The position numbers were made by a program, and so were the translations under genes. A DNA stretch of 64,000 nt from CAVQGZ01 sp963712175 (GTDB taxonomy: Bacteria > Actinomycetota > Actinomycetes > Jiangellales > Jiangellaceae): assembly GCA_963712175.1 (NCBI GenBank), contig CAVQGZ010000008.1, forward strand, positions 124,001 to 188,000, read 5' to 3'. Under the pieces are notes generated by a model. That model had not been told where the DNA came from, made no database searches, and worked only from the letters and a program-made list of their open reading frames with translations. This document shows, one piece after another, positions 1 to 8,431 of this stretch (the first letter of the stretch is position 1; every line of letters begins with the position of its first letter).

Positions 1-708
1 GCCACGGTGATGCGGCTCTCGGACGAGGCCGAGACCGCGAGCACGCTGGCTCTGTCCGGCCCGGGCGGCGCGGTGGGCCAGGCCCTCGACCGGTACCTCA
101 GCGCCCGCGGCGTGGGCGACGGCGCCATGGTGGTGCTGGGATGGGAGCACTCCTCGAGTGCCGTCGGTCGGTCCCGACGCAAGGCGGCCTGGCAGATACT
201 CAAGCGCCACGGCGCGACCACTCTCGGCAGGCGGATCGGTGAGGCGTGGCGCTCGCACCGCTACGACGGTCCCTACCTGCGCGACACTCTGCTCGACCGC
301 GGCTACATCGTGGAGACCCTCGAGACCGCCACGCACTGGAGTGGGTTGCTGGACCTGCACGCCGACGTCCACGCGCGCCTCGAAGACGCGCTGCGCGAGG
401 CATCCGGAGGTCGCGCCTTCGTGATGGCGCACGTCTCGCACGTCTACGACACTGGTGCCTCTCTGTACTTCACCGCCCTGGCTCCGGCTGCCGAGGACAG
501 ACGAGCACAGTGGTGGTCGGCCAAGCGCGCGGCCAGCGAGGCGATCACGGCGGCGGGCGCGACCATCACGCACCACCACGCCGTGGGCACCGACCACGTT
601 GCCTGGATGACCGAGGAGATCGGCGATCGTGGCGTCGAGGCGCTCGCCGCGGTCAAGAAGGCCTGGGATCCGGCTGGAGTCCTCAACCCGGGAAAGCTCA
701 TCCCCTAG
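1..708 (+). CDS. FAD-linked oxidase, alkyldihydroxyacetonephosphate-synthase type (5' truncated)
   Basis: Only the C-terminal part is present; the frame is open back to base 1, so the gene begins outside the window. The visible 235 residues look like the cap and C-terminal region of the vanillyl-alcohol-oxidase/AGPS flavoprotein family, with a GWEHSS segment, a YDGPYLRD segment, a TATHW segment, an HVSHVYDTGASLYFT strand and the usual ending DPAGVLNPGKLIP. AGPS-type enzymes exchange acyl for alkyl on DHAP in ether-lipid synthesis; bacterial homologues are often generic FAD-linked oxidases, so the substrate is inferred. A TetR-type regulator follows 31 bp downstream on the same strand. Confidence 0.8.
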   Translation, partial: ATVMRLSDEAETASTLALSGPGGAVGQALDRYLSARGVGDGAMVVLGWEHSSSAVGRSRRKAAWQILKRHGATTLGRRIGEAWRSHRYDGPYLRDTLLDRGYIVETLETATHWSGLLDLHADVHARLEDALREASGGRAFVMAHVSHVYDTGASLYFTALAPAAEDRRAQWWSAKRAASEAITAAGATITHHHAVGTDHVAWMTEEIGDRGVEALAAVKKAWDPAGVLNPGKLIP

Positions 709-739
709 GTGCGACCGGTTGCGTCGTTACCGTAGGCGT

Positions 740-1306
740 GTGCCCGAGTCGCCTGCGGTGCGCCGTCCGCGGCGCGACGACGCCATTGATATCGCCGAGC
801 AGATGCTGCGACGAGGCGAGCGCGTCGACATGCAGACCGTGGCCGATGCTCTCGACATCGGACGCGCCACTCTGTACCGCTGGGTGGGCGACCGCGAGAG
901 GCTACTGGACGAGGTGCTCGGACGGCTCGTTGCCAAGAACTGGCGTACTGCCCGCGTCGAGGCGGGGGCGTCGTCGCTCGACGCCGTGCTGGCGACGATC
1001 GCCGGCTTCATGGCGGCGACAGCATCATGGCCCCCGGTGGTCGACTTCGCCGAGCGAGAGCCCGATCTCGCCCTGCGCATCCTGCTCGCTCCGGACGGCA
1101 ACGTCGCGGACGGCATCCGCGTCGGACTGCAGGACACGCTGGCGCGACACCTGCCAGGACGTACCTTGCCGGCCGCCACCCTCGACGTGATGGTGAAGAT
1201 CGGCGCCGCGCTGCAGTGGGCCAACGTCGCCGCGGGCAACCCGCCTGACATCGACACCGCCGTCGAGGCTTCCCGAGCCTTGCTCACCGTGGCGCTCAGT
1301 GACTGA
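740..1306 (+). CDS. TetR/AcrR-family regulator, QsdR type
   Basis: A 188-residue protein with an N-terminal helix-turn-helix (VDMQTVADALDIGRATLYRW, about residues 29-48) followed by the pattern DRERLLDEVLGRL and an all-helical ligand-binding half. The second helix pattern GRATLYRWVGDRERLL is characteristic of the QsdR group of TetR regulators described near quorum-quenching lactonase genes. GTG at 740 is preferred because it sits just before the conserved domain and leaves a 31-bp gap after the flavoprotein gene. The target is not visible; it may control the flavoprotein gene immediately upstream in the same direction. Confidence 0.8.
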   Translation: MPESPAVRRPRRDDAIDIAEQMLRRGERVDMQTVADALDIGRATLYRWVGDRERLLDEVLGRLVAKNWRTARVEAGASSLDAVLATIAGFMAATASWPPVVDFAEREPDLALRILLAPDGNVADGIRVGLQDTLARHLPGRTLPAATLDVMVKIGAALQWANVAAGNPPDIDTAVEASRALLTVALSD

Positions 1307-1345
1307 TCTGGCAAGACTTCATGTGCACCCGAGGGTTGCAGCGGA

Positions 1346-2263
1346 TCATACGGGTTCGCCCAGAGTGGAACCCGGCGGTACTAGCACCCGAACCCCGAGC
1401 GGATGAACCTCGACGTCGATCGGCAGAGCGCCGACGCGCTCGCCGTCGGCGTACGCGAGCTGGTTCGGGGCCGTCACGCGAATGTGGCGTCCGGCGTGCT
1501 GGCTGACCCCAGGGTGGTGGATGTGGGTGCCGCTGAACACCTTGGGGAACGTGCGGACGAGCTCCCAGCGCGGCATCCGGTGGATCCAGGTCATGGTGAG
1601 CAGGCCGTCGTCCAGGCGCGCGCCGACGCACACCTTCATTCCGCCGCCGTAGCTCACCCCGTTGCCGATGGAGGCGAACATGGCATCGTCGCTCATCTCC
1701 TCGCCGTCGATCTGCACCTCGAAGCGCACGGGCGTGAATGCGCGCAGCTCGGAGACCAGGGCGCGGACGTAGCGTGCCTGGCCTCGGGGCCAGGTCATGG
1801 CGTTCGCGCGTTCGGTCACGAGGGAGTCGAAGCCGGCGCTGAGGACGCCGAGGAACCAGCGGTACTCGCCCTCGGCAGTCCGCACCGACGCCACGTCCAC
1901 GGCGCGCACGTTGCCGGACGCGATGATGTCGGCGGCCGCCCGCACCCGCTTGACCGGCAGCCCAAGCCCCGCGGCGTTGTCGTTGCCCGTCCCGAGGGCG
2001 ACGACGCCCAGGGGCGTGGCCGTTCCCGCCACGGCCTGCAGGGCAAGATGAACCGTCCCGTCGCCGCCCGCTGCGACGAGGCAGTCGACCCCCTCCTCGA
2101 CGGCTGCTCGAGCCATCGATAGGGCCTCCTGCGGGCCGGTGCCCACCAGAACCGCGGTCTTGACGCCGCGCGAGTGCAGCGCTGCCACGAAGTTCGGTCC
2201 CTGGCTCCTTCCGCGACCGCGTCCGGCCTCAGGGTTCATGAGGATCCCAGCAGACCTCAGCAC
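1346..2263 (-). CDS. Diacylglycerol/sphingosine-kinase-family lipid kinase
   Basis: A 305-residue cytoplasmic kinase that should phosphorylate a lipid hydroxyl such as diacylglycerol using ATP. The N-terminal half has the DAGK catalytic fold with MNPEAGRG (residues 9-16), the nucleotide-binding GGDGT (66-70) and GTGND (91-95). The C-terminal half is a beta-sandwich with the typical GGGMKVCVGARLDDG segment. Length matches YegS/DgkB proteins. ATG at 2263 gives eight residues before MNPEAG; ATG at codon 9 is an alternative start. The gene is divergent from the glycerol-3-phosphate dehydrogenase gene, which fits a glycerolipid theme, although that link is inferred. Confidence 0.88.
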   Translation of the reverse strand: MLRSAGILMNPEAGRGRGRSQGPNFVAALHSRGVKTAVLVGTGPQEALSMARAAVEEGVDCLVAAGGDGTVHLALQAVAGTATPLGVVALGTGNDNAAGLGLPVKRVRAAADIIASGNVRAVDVASVRTAEGEYRWFLGVLSAGFDSLVTERANAMTWPRGQARYVRALVSELRAFTPVRFEVQIDGEEMSDDAMFASIGNGVSYGGGMKVCVGARLDDGLLTMTWIHRMPRWELVRTFPKVFSGTHIHHPGVSQHAGRHIRVTAPNQLAYADGERVGALPIDVEVHPLGVRVLVPPGSTLGEPV

Positions 2264-2327
2264 GAGGTGATGCTAGCGTGACGAGACGAATGCTAGTCAA
2301 TGTCTCATTCGAGTGACAGGGAGGTCC

Positions 2328-3887
2328 ATGTCTCACCGCAGCGGCGGCATCCGCTACCTGCGACCGGGAGACCCCGCCAGTCGCCTCGACGCCGACCGGC
2401 GGGGACGCGACCTCACGGCTATCCAGCGAGGCCAGGAGGTTGACGTGGTCGTGATCGGTGGGGGTGTGACGGGGGTCGGGGTCGCGCTGGACGTGGCGAC
2501 ACGGGGACTCGACGTCGTGCTGCTGGAACGGCACGACCTGGCGTTCGGTACGTCGCGCTTCTCCAGCAAGCTCGTGCACGGCGGGCTTCGCTACCTCGCC
2601 AGTGGCGATGTGGGCATCGCGTGGGAGAGCGCCGTCGAGCGGGCCCGGATCGGGGGGGTGATCGCGCCGCACCTGGTGCGGCCCATGCAGCAGGTCATCC
2701 CGGTCTACTCGGATGGATGGCGTGCCGCCGCGCTCGTGCGGACCGGCTACCTGGCGGCCGACGCCCTGCGCCTCGCCGCCCGCACCCCGGCGGACCTGCT
2801 GCGACGCGCGCGGACAGTCGGGGTTTCGGAGACGCTACGGCTGGCGCCGGCCATCCGCAGCGAGGGACTCGTCGGGGCCCTCGTCGGGTACGACCTGCAG
2901 CTGGTGGACGACGCTCGGCTCGTGGTCGCGCTCGCCCGGACGGCCGCGGCCTACGGGGCCCGGGTGCTGACCGGCATCCACGTGCTCGAGGCAAACCGGC
3001 GGGGGGTTGTCGAGTACCGAGACGAGGCCACTGGCGAGCTTGGCCGACTCCGGGCCAGGCACGTCGTCAACGCGACCGGCGTGTGGGCGGCAGACCTCGA
3101 CGCGAGCATCGCGCTGCGGCCCAGCCGGGGGACCCACATCGTGCTGTCATCGGAGCTGCTCGGCGGGTCAGATGTATCTCTGACGATCCAGGTGGGGCTG
3201 GGACGTGCCGTCTTCACGCTGCCGCAGGCTGACGGGCTGACCTACGTCGGCCTCACCGACGAGCCGCAGGCCGGCCCCACCCCCGACGTGGCCGAGCCGA
3301 GTGAGGCCGACATCCGCTGGATCCTGGGTGTGCTGAACGGCGCGCTCGAACGACCGATCGATCGGGCCGACGTCCTGGGAGCGTTCGCGGGCCTGCGCCC
3401 CCTGCTTGCCTCGCGGTCTGATGCCGAACGCGGCACGGCCGACCTGTCGCGACGGCATGCCGTCCACGTCGACGGGCGGCTGGTCACAGTGTCGGGCGGC
3501 AAGCTCACTACCTACCGGCGGATGGCGCAGGACGTGGTTGACACCCTGACGGATCGGCCCTGTGTGACCCGTCGGACCGCGCTGGTCGGGGCTGGCCCGG
3601 CTTCCTCATCCGACGTGCCGCAACGACTCGTCGCCCGGTATGGGTCGGAGGCACCACTGGTGATGTCGATGGCCGAGCAGGCGCCCAGTCTGGCCGACGA
3701 GGTCGTCCCGGACGTGGGCGTCCTCGGTGCGGAGCTGGCCTTCGGTGTCGAGTGGGAGGGAGCACGAACGGCGGATGACCTGCTCGAGCGGCGCACTCGC
3801 CTCTCGATGGTGCCCGCACACGCCGAGGCGGCGCGTCCACTCGCCACTCGGTTGGTCGACCCCCTGGCTGACCGGGTCCGTCCCTGA
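2328..3887 (+). CDS. glpD: Glycerol-3-phosphate dehydrogenase, FAD-dependent
   Basis: Oxidises sn-glycerol 3-phosphate to dihydroxyacetone phosphate and passes electrons to the quinone pool at the membrane. The Rossmann FAD motif VIGGGVTGVGVALD lies near residue 45, followed by GTSRFSSKLVHGGLRYL, the GlpD signature. Further support comes from a GTHIVLS strand, GLTDEP and the C-terminal SGGKLTTYR motif. At about 519 residues it is slightly shorter than typical GlpD. ATG at 2328 follows GGGAGG at 2319-2324; GTG at 2313 is an alternative. The 64-bp divergent gap upstream carries two ATGCTAG direct repeats (2270-2276 and 2290-2296), a possible operator of unknown regulator. Confidence 0.93.
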   Translation: MSHRSGGIRYLRPGDPASRLDADRRGRDLTAIQRGQEVDVVVIGGGVTGVGVALDVATRGLDVVLLERHDLAFGTSRFSSKLVHGGLRYLASGDVGIAWESAVERARIGGVIAPHLVRPMQQVIPVYSDGWRAAALVRTGYLAADALRLAARTPADLLRRARTVGVSETLRLAPAIRSEGLVGALVGYDLQLVDDARLVVALARTAAAYGARVLTGIHVLEANRRGVVEYRDEATGELGRLRARHVVNATGVWAADLDASIALRPSRGTHIVLSSELLGGSDVSLTIQVGLGRAVFTLPQADGLTYVGLTDEPQAGPTPDVAEPSEADIRWILGVLNGALERPIDRADVLGAFAGLRPLLASRSDAERGTADLSRRHAVHVDGRLVTVSGGKLTTYRRMAQDVVDTLTDRPCVTRRTALVGAGPASSSDVPQRLVARYGSEAPLVMSMAEQAPSLADEVVPDVGVLGAELAFGVEWEGARTADDLLERRTRLSMVPAHAEAARPLATRLVDPLADRVRP

Positions 3888-4166
3888 TCGGTGAGCCGAC
3901 GACAGCGAAGCGCCGCTCATCTCTCCGGACTCGAGGGGCCGAGCCTCGCGGATGGCGGCTTGGACGCTCGTCAACTCCAGGGAGCGCTGCGCTCATGCGC
4001 TGCGGCAGATGTCTACAACTCCGCCGCGGGTAGCAGCGCCAACTCGGCCTCCCCAGGCTCACATCAGCAACCCAGCGACGGCTTGTGAGATGTTCGCCCA
4101 GGCCCAGCTTTGCCACCCGGCCTGGAGGAGCCCACGGATGCTGTCGTGGCTAGGCTCGCCCGCTCC
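3888..4166. other. Intergenic stretch without recognised gene
   Basis: No frame here shows a convincing protein family or coding signature, and no RNA gene or terminator with a T-run was recognised. At its 3' end TAGGCT (4167-4172) resembles an actinobacterial -10 element six bases ahead of the GTG at 4179. Confidence 0.4.
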
Positions 4167-4178
4167 TAGGCTGTGATC

Positions 4179-4526
4179 GTGGGCACTGTCGACGAGTACC
4201 TCGCCGGCGTTGACGAGCCCGACGAAGCGGCTCTGGGTCGAGTGCTCGCCCTCGCGATGGACGAGGCTCCTGAAGCCGAGCAGAGCACCAGCTATGGCAT
4301 GCCGGCCCTGCGGTACCGAGGCAAGCCGCTGCTCGGGTTCCAGGCCGCGACGAAGCACCTGGCGGTGTACCCCTTCAGTCCTGCGGCAGTCGCTGCGGTG
4401 CGCGAGCAGCTCTCGGGCGCGAGTCTGTCGAAGGGCACGGTGCGCTTCACCGCAGAGGCGCCGCTACCGGAGCAGGCGATCCGCGATCTCGTTCGGGCTC
4501 GACGGAACGAGATCGACGGTTCCTGA
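4179..4526 (+). CDS. DUF1801 / YdhG-like small protein (putative iron chaperone fold)
   Basis: A 115-residue protein beginning with the pattern GTVDEYLAGVDEPDEAAL and carrying TSYGMPALRYRGKPLLGFQAATKHLAVYPFS, the typical core of DUF1801/YdhG-like proteins, which have a frataxin-like fold. Family members have been proposed as intracellular iron chaperones, but function is not established. GTG at 4179 is chosen because TAGGCT six bases upstream would give a leaderless transcript; GTG at 4173 is in frame two codons earlier. It stands alone, with no clear partner on either side. Confidence 0.72.
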   Translation: MGTVDEYLAGVDEPDEAALGRVLALAMDEAPEAEQSTSYGMPALRYRGKPLLGFQAATKHLAVYPFSPAAVAAVREQLSGASLSKGTVRFTAEAPLPEQAIRDLVRARRNEIDGS

Positions 4527-4896
4527 ACCCGCACCGGCTCGTCGTGGCCGTCAACTGCCGCTGGGCCAGCGTGTCTCCGGGGTGGACTCTGATCGGCATC
4601 AGATCGGCGAACAGGCCCCCGTTGGCGCTGGGTCGGTGTGGGTGCTCGACGGTCTGCCACTCCTGCAAGTCCTGGCTGAGGAGAACCACCGACTCCGTGC
4701 CCTGCTTGCCACCGAGGCCCGCCGCGACCATCACACCGGCCTGCCCGACCGCGTACCTGTCCGGCCCGAAGCCCATCTGCGCTGATGTGAGGACGTCGTC
4801 GGGGGCGCTCGCCAGAGGCCAAGACCCTGAAACCGGCGGCGCAGCCCTCGCCGCACCGGTGAAGGCGCCAAGCGCACGAACACTGGTGATCCTCAT
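4447..4896 (-). pseudogene. Possible hypothetical protein remnant
   Basis: A minus-strand open frame whose middle part (LTSAQMGFGPDRYAVGQAG to LLSQDLQEWQTVEH) reads like a genuine beta-rich protein and contains an SxDLxEW element reminiscent of sialidase Asp-box repeats. There is no convincing N-terminus, and the last 80 bp overlap the DUF1801 gene. It may be the decayed remnant of a secreted or lipoprotein-type gene, or chance. The opposite strand at 4870-4960 encodes a hydrophobic run with no plausible gene attached. Confidence 0.22.
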
Positions 4897-4976
4897 GGTG
4901 ATCGCGATGCTCGCGTTTGGGCTACTGGCTGGCTGGGCTGCGGTTCGTGGGTCGCCGTCGACCCATCCCGGGGCAG

Positions 4977-5600
4977 TCAGTGCTTGGTGCCGATGACGAG
5001 GCGGGCCTCATCCCCAGCCCAGTCGACGGTGGTGACCGTCACGTCGTCGAAGCCAGCGTCGACCATCATCTGCCGGGCCGGCTCGTCGCCCCAGATCGGC
5101 AGCCCCCACGCGTTGCGTTCACCCGGTGCGGTCTCCTCGAGACCGCGGTAGCCCATCGTGACTGCTGCACGGCCCCCGGGCCGGAGGACCCGGTTCATCT
5201 CGGCGAGCGCCGCCGACGGGTCGGTCATGAACTCCAGGCTGCCCACGCAAGCAACCTTCGTGAATGCCTCGTCCTGCCACCGCAGAGCCGCGGCGTCGCC
5301 CTGCACGATCTCCGCTGTCCCTGCCGCCAGGCGGTCGGTCAGAAGCCGACGTGCTGATGCGACCTGCTTGCCGGAGGCGTCCACGGCGGCGACCCGGGCG
5401 ACCCCGGCGGCCTGCTCGGTCAAGAACACGCCCTGCCCGCAGCCGATGTCCAGCAGCCGGTCATCGGGCTGCAGGTCGAGTGCTGCGGCCACGTGCGGGT
5501 ACACCGGCTTGTGCATCCGGGTGCCCATCGAGTCGAACAGCCCGGCACCCGGTCCCTCGTACTCGGCCAGCCAGCGGAACACTGTCGCGCGCACACCCAT
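4977..5600 (-). CDS. Class I SAM-dependent methyltransferase
   Basis: A 207-residue Rossmann-fold methyltransferase. Motif I LLDIGCGQGVFLTEQA lies near residues 53-67, the acidic residue of motif II is in VAAVDASGKQV, motif III is VQGDAAALRW, and the post-motif MNRVLRPGGRAAVTMGY is typical of UbiE/Methyltransf_11 proteins. The substrate cannot be read from sequence. ATG at 5600 is chosen; GTG at 5609 is also in frame. No operon partner: the next gene upstream lies 317 bp away. Confidence 0.82.
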   Translation of the reverse strand: MGVRATVFRWLAEYEGPGAGLFDSMGTRMHKPVYPHVAAALDLQPDDRLLDIGCGQGVFLTEQAAGVARVAAVDASGKQVASARRLLTDRLAAGTAEIVQGDAAALRWQDEAFTKVACVGSLEFMTDPSAALAEMNRVLRPGGRAAVTMGYRGLEETAPGERNAWGLPIWGDEPARQMMVDAGFDDVTVTTVDWAGDEARLVIGTKH

Positions 5601-5916
5601 GACAACCACCCACTCGAAGATCCCACCCGCTCTCGAACGTGGTCCAGGGCCAGACGGCTCCGGGGCCGGCCCACTGCTCGGACGGGACCGGTCGGGTGCC
5701 GGGCTGGGCCGCTGCGTTGGCGCGGCCTTCGAAGGCGTCGGTGATCCGGACGGGGTGCACCGGGGCGGTGTCCGAGGCGAGCTTCCCCGCTACGCGCCGG
5801 GCCTGGACCGAGCCAGAGGACGAGGTCGCGACCCACGGACCAAGGCAGCACCGACACGTTCGAGGCGGCCGGGCACGAACCCCACGCGCAGTGCAATCGA
5901 TCCGACACCGGCGTCT
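5601..5916. other. Intergenic stretch without recognised gene
   Basis: Between the methyltransferase start and the CPBP protease stop. Open frames exist on both strands, as expected at this GC content, but none shows a recognisable family. No repeat or hairpin stood out. Confidence 0.35.
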
Positions 5917-6792
5917 TCATGGATTGGCTGGCCGAGGCTGGGCGATGGGGCGGTGGCGTCGGTCGTGTCGGTGGATGAGGACGAACGCTGCCAGGAGGAG
6001 GGGAAGCTCGGCGGCGAGCGCAGCGGCGTAGCTCAGGACGCCGGGTTGGTAGTCGGTCAGGCCCGCGGCCCCGAGCACAACGATGCTGTTGGTGGCCGCG
6101 TGGACCAGAGCTGCCGGCCAGACGCTACCGCCGAGCAGGACGAGCACGCCGACCCAGACGCCGAGCGAGGTTGCGATGATGACGCTCATCGCGGCGGTGC
6201 CGACAGAACTGCCAGCGAGAGCCTGAGCGAGATGCAGGACGCCGAACGCCGTGGCGCTCACGGCAACCGCACGAGCCCACACGTGTTGCGCGCTGGCCCA
6301 CACCTGAAGGAGCCCGAACAACAGGAATCCCCGGAAGAACGTCTCTTCGGCCACCGCGACCAAGCCCTGATCCATCAGGATTGGCACCCCGGACGAGCCG
6401 GGCCACAGCGTCGTCGCTGGTTCCGCCGGTAGTCCGAAGAACGCCCACCAGTACGCCGCGCCCACGTAGGCGAGAAGCGCGCCGGTGATCAGCCAGGTCC
6501 GCATGCTTCCCGCTCGGCTCAGACCAGACCCTCGCAGCCAACCGAGTCGGGCTGCTGCTGCCACGACCAGCACTGTCGCGGTGATCCGGCCAACGATCTG
6601 GCTCGGGGTTGAAGCCAGCGGCTGACCAAGGAGTGCCGACCCGACGGCGACGCCGGCCATGTAGGCGAGCAGCCAACCACCCAGTGCCGCCGCGATGAAG
6701 CGCCCCGGACCGCGCTGCGCACTCAGCCACCAGCGCCCGGGGTCGACCGTCCTCACGCGCGACCTGCCCTCGGCCATCCGAGGCGTGGTCAC
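5917..6792 (-). CDS. CPBP-family intramembrane metalloprotease (Abi)
   Basis: A polytopic membrane protein with about seven hydrophobic segments. The CPBP/Rce1-type signature EETFFRGFLLFG (EExxxR) is clear, and the second motif has a histidine in FGVLHLAQA. Such proteins cleave substrates in the membrane plane or act in bacteriocin self-immunity; the target here is unknown. The longest frame starts at 6879, which would overlap the divergent acetyltransferase gene and adds a basic, non-conserved leader. GTG at 6792 or ATG at 6777 is more likely. Confidence 0.82.
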   Translation of the reverse strand: MTTPRMAEGRSRVRTVDPGRWWLSAQRGPGRFIAAALGGWLLAYMAGVAVGSALLGQPLASTPSQIVGRITATVLVVAAAARLGWLRGSGLSRAGSMRTWLITGALLAYVGAAYWWAFFGLPAEPATTLWPGSSGVPILMDQGLVAVAEETFFRGFLLFGLLQVWASAQHVWARAVAVSATAFGVLHLAQALAGSSVGTAAMSVIIATSLGVWVGVLVLLGGSVWPAALVHAATNSIVVLGAAGLTDYQPGVLSYAAALAAELPLLLAAFVLIHRHDRRHRPIAQPRPANP

Positions 6793-6877
6793 GTCCCCCA
6801 GTTTCCGACGCGACCGCCTGGCTCGCCCGGGTCGGACGACCCGAAGCACCTTCGCCGATCGGTAGAGAATCGTGGCC

Positions 6878-7351
6878 ATGATCGAGACGATCGATGCAGG
6901 GCCCGGCGGTCGCGCGGTCGCCGAGGCGGCACAACTGCTTCACGACTTCAACGTGGAGTACGACGAACCGGCACCTCCAGCTGCCGACCTCGCGACGCGA
7001 TTGGAGACGCTCATCGGGGGTGAGCACGCCGTGGTTCTCCTCGCGCGCGTGCACCCAAGCGGGACTCCAGTCGGAGTCGCGGTGATGCGAGTGCACCCGT
7101 CGCTGTGGAGCAGCGCACAGGAGGCCTACGTGGCCGAGCTCTACGTCACGCCCAGCCGGCGTGGCCAGGGGTACGGGCGGGAGTTGATCACCGAGGCGAT
7201 GCGGGCGGCCCGCGAGCGGCACGCTACGTACGCGTTCCTCATCACCAGTGAAGACGACCAACTCGCTCAACGGCTCTACGACGCAGCCGGGTTCCGACGT
7301 ACGGAGGGCCAAGGCGGCCCGCTCATGCTTGCCTACGAACGGGAACTGTAG
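6878..7351 (+). CDS. GNAT-family N-acetyltransferase
   Basis: A 157-residue acetyl-CoA-dependent transferase. The acetyl-CoA binding motif A is VAELYVTPSRRGQGYGRELI (Q/RxxGxG/A form), followed by a helix and ITSEDDQLAQRLYDAAGFRR, the usual motif B region. The substrate is unknown. ATG at 6878 is preferred; GTG at 6872 is two codons earlier. It is divergent from the CPBP protease gene and precedes the PadR-cupin pair. Confidence 0.85.
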   Translation: MIETIDAGPGGRAVAEAAQLLHDFNVEYDEPAPPAADLATRLETLIGGEHAVVLLARVHPSGTPVGVAVMRVHPSLWSSAQEAYVAELYVTPSRRGQGYGRELITEAMRAARERHATYAFLITSEDDQLAQRLYDAAGFRRTEGQGGPLMLAYEREL

Positions 7352-7406
7352 TTCTGGAAGGGCGCCCCACGTCCCGCCTGTCGACCAGCAGCGGTAGGAG
7401 AGGGCA

Positions 7407-7427
7407 CATACTGCAGTGTGCAGTATG
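7407..7427. promoter_or_regulatory. Perfect inverted repeat, candidate PadR operator
   Basis: CATACTGCA-GTG-TGCAGTATG: two perfect 9-bp arms around a 3-bp centre. It ends 8 bp before the GTG at 7436 and overlaps TATGGT (7424-7429), which fits a -10 element for a leaderless transcript starting at 7436. Its position suggests autoregulation by the PadR protein encoded next. Confidence 0.65.
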
Positions 7428-7435
7428 GTCGGGTT

Positions 7436-8110
7436 GTGTCTCGCATGACGACAACGTCCTACGCAGTTCTGGCCCTGCTCAGCCTCAGGTCCTGGACCGG
7501 CTACGAACTCACCCAACAGGCTGCGCGCAGTCTTCGGTACGCCTGGCCGAAGTCCGAGCGCCTTCTCTACAGCGAACCGAAGAAGCTTGTCGCACTCGGC
7601 TACGCGACGACCCACACCGAGCAGACCGGCAGGCGCACGCGCAACGTCTACACGATCACCGACCAAGGTCGTCAGGCGCTCTCCGAGTGGATCGCCACCC
7701 CCACGGCACCGCCACAGCTGGAGGCGGAGGCACTCCTGCGCCTGCTGTTCGCCGACCACGGCACTGTCGCCGACCTGACCGCCGTGCTCGACCAGCTCGA
7801 CATCGACGCCCGCGAGCTGCACGACTCCGTCTTGGATCTGATGAACGGCTACCTCCGAGGCGAGCATCCCTTCCCGCAGCGCACTCACCTCTCGGTACTG
7901 TTCGCCACCTTCCAGGTCGAGCTGTTCACCCTGATCGAGGACTGGGTGGAGTTCGCTCGACGCGAGATCGCCGACTGGCCCAGTACCAAGGACCTCGGCA
8001 TGGACGACCGAACCCGGCTCCTCACCCAGGTACTCGTCGCAGGCGAGTCCGTCCTCGACCACCCACGGCTCGCGAAGCCGCACGACCAGTCAGGATCCCA
8101 GGGCTCCTAG
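7436..8110 (+). CDS. PadR-family transcriptional regulator
   Basis: A repressor-type regulator of about 224 residues. The N-terminal winged helix (SYAVLALLSLRSWTGYEL, then YSEPKKLVALGYATTH and RNVYTITDQGRQAL) is typical PadR, and the C-terminal Vir-type dimerisation region contains the HLSVLFATFQVELF and IEDWVEFARREI helices. GTG at 7436 fits a leaderless transcript; ATG at 7445 is the alternative. A longer reading from 7418 would start inside the inverted repeat and is unlikely. The cupin gene follows after one base, so the two are surely cotranscribed. Confidence 0.88.
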   Translation: MSRMTTTSYAVLALLSLRSWTGYELTQQAARSLRYAWPKSERLLYSEPKKLVALGYATTHTEQTGRRTRNVYTITDQGRQALSEWIATPTAPPQLEAEALLRLLFADHGTVADLTAVLDQLDIDARELHDSVLDLMNGYLRGEHPFPQRTHLSVLFATFQVELFTLIEDWVEFARREIADWPSTKDLGMDDRTRLLTQVLVAGESVLDHPRLAKPHDQSGSQGS

Positions 8111-8111
8111 G

Positions 8112-8405
8112 GTGCTGGGCCTCGCACTCTTGAGCCCCGGCACCGACCTAGGTCCCGTGCTCGCACAGCTTCCCGGCGGTGACTGCTCGGTGCCGCACTG
8201 GGGCTACGTCATCGAAGGATCGTTCACGGTGCACTTCGCCGACGGACAACAGAAAACCGTCGACGCCGGGCAGCTGTTCGACATGCAGCCGCATCACGAC
8301 CGTCTCACCACGGCGGCCGGCGTGCAACTGGCGGAGCTCAGCCCTGCCCCCGATGCCCGACAGCTGTTCCAGAACATCGCTGCGGCGATGCAGGCCGCCG
8401 ACTGA
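8112..8405 (+). CDS. Small cupin-domain protein
   Basis: A 97-residue single-domain cupin. The core strand GYVIEGSFTVHFADGQQKTVDAGQLFDMQPHH corresponds to cupin motif 1 and the start of motif 2, with histidines at the expected metal-binding side. Short stand-alone cupins often bind small ligands or act as isomerases or dioxygenases; no substrate can be named. GTG at 8112 lies one base after the PadR stop, so it may modulate or sense the same signal as that regulator. Confidence 0.7.
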   Translation: MLGLALLSPGTDLGPVLAQLPGGDCSVPHWGYVIEGSFTVHFADGQQKTVDAGQLFDMQPHHDRLTTAAGVQLAELSPAPDARQLFQNIAAAMQAAD

Positions 8406-8431
8406 CAACGCGGCCCTGGTTCGATGGCACC

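Noticed and set aside
4860..4996. Plus-strand hydrophobic segment as a small membrane protein
   Set aside because: The helix ends a frame whose upstream part looks random, with no convincing start or ribosome site of its own.
6125..8083. 652-residue minus-strand open frame
   Set aside because: It runs antisense through the CPBP (other frame), acetyltransferase and PadR genes, has no recognisable domain, and is the kind of long frame that high GC content creates.
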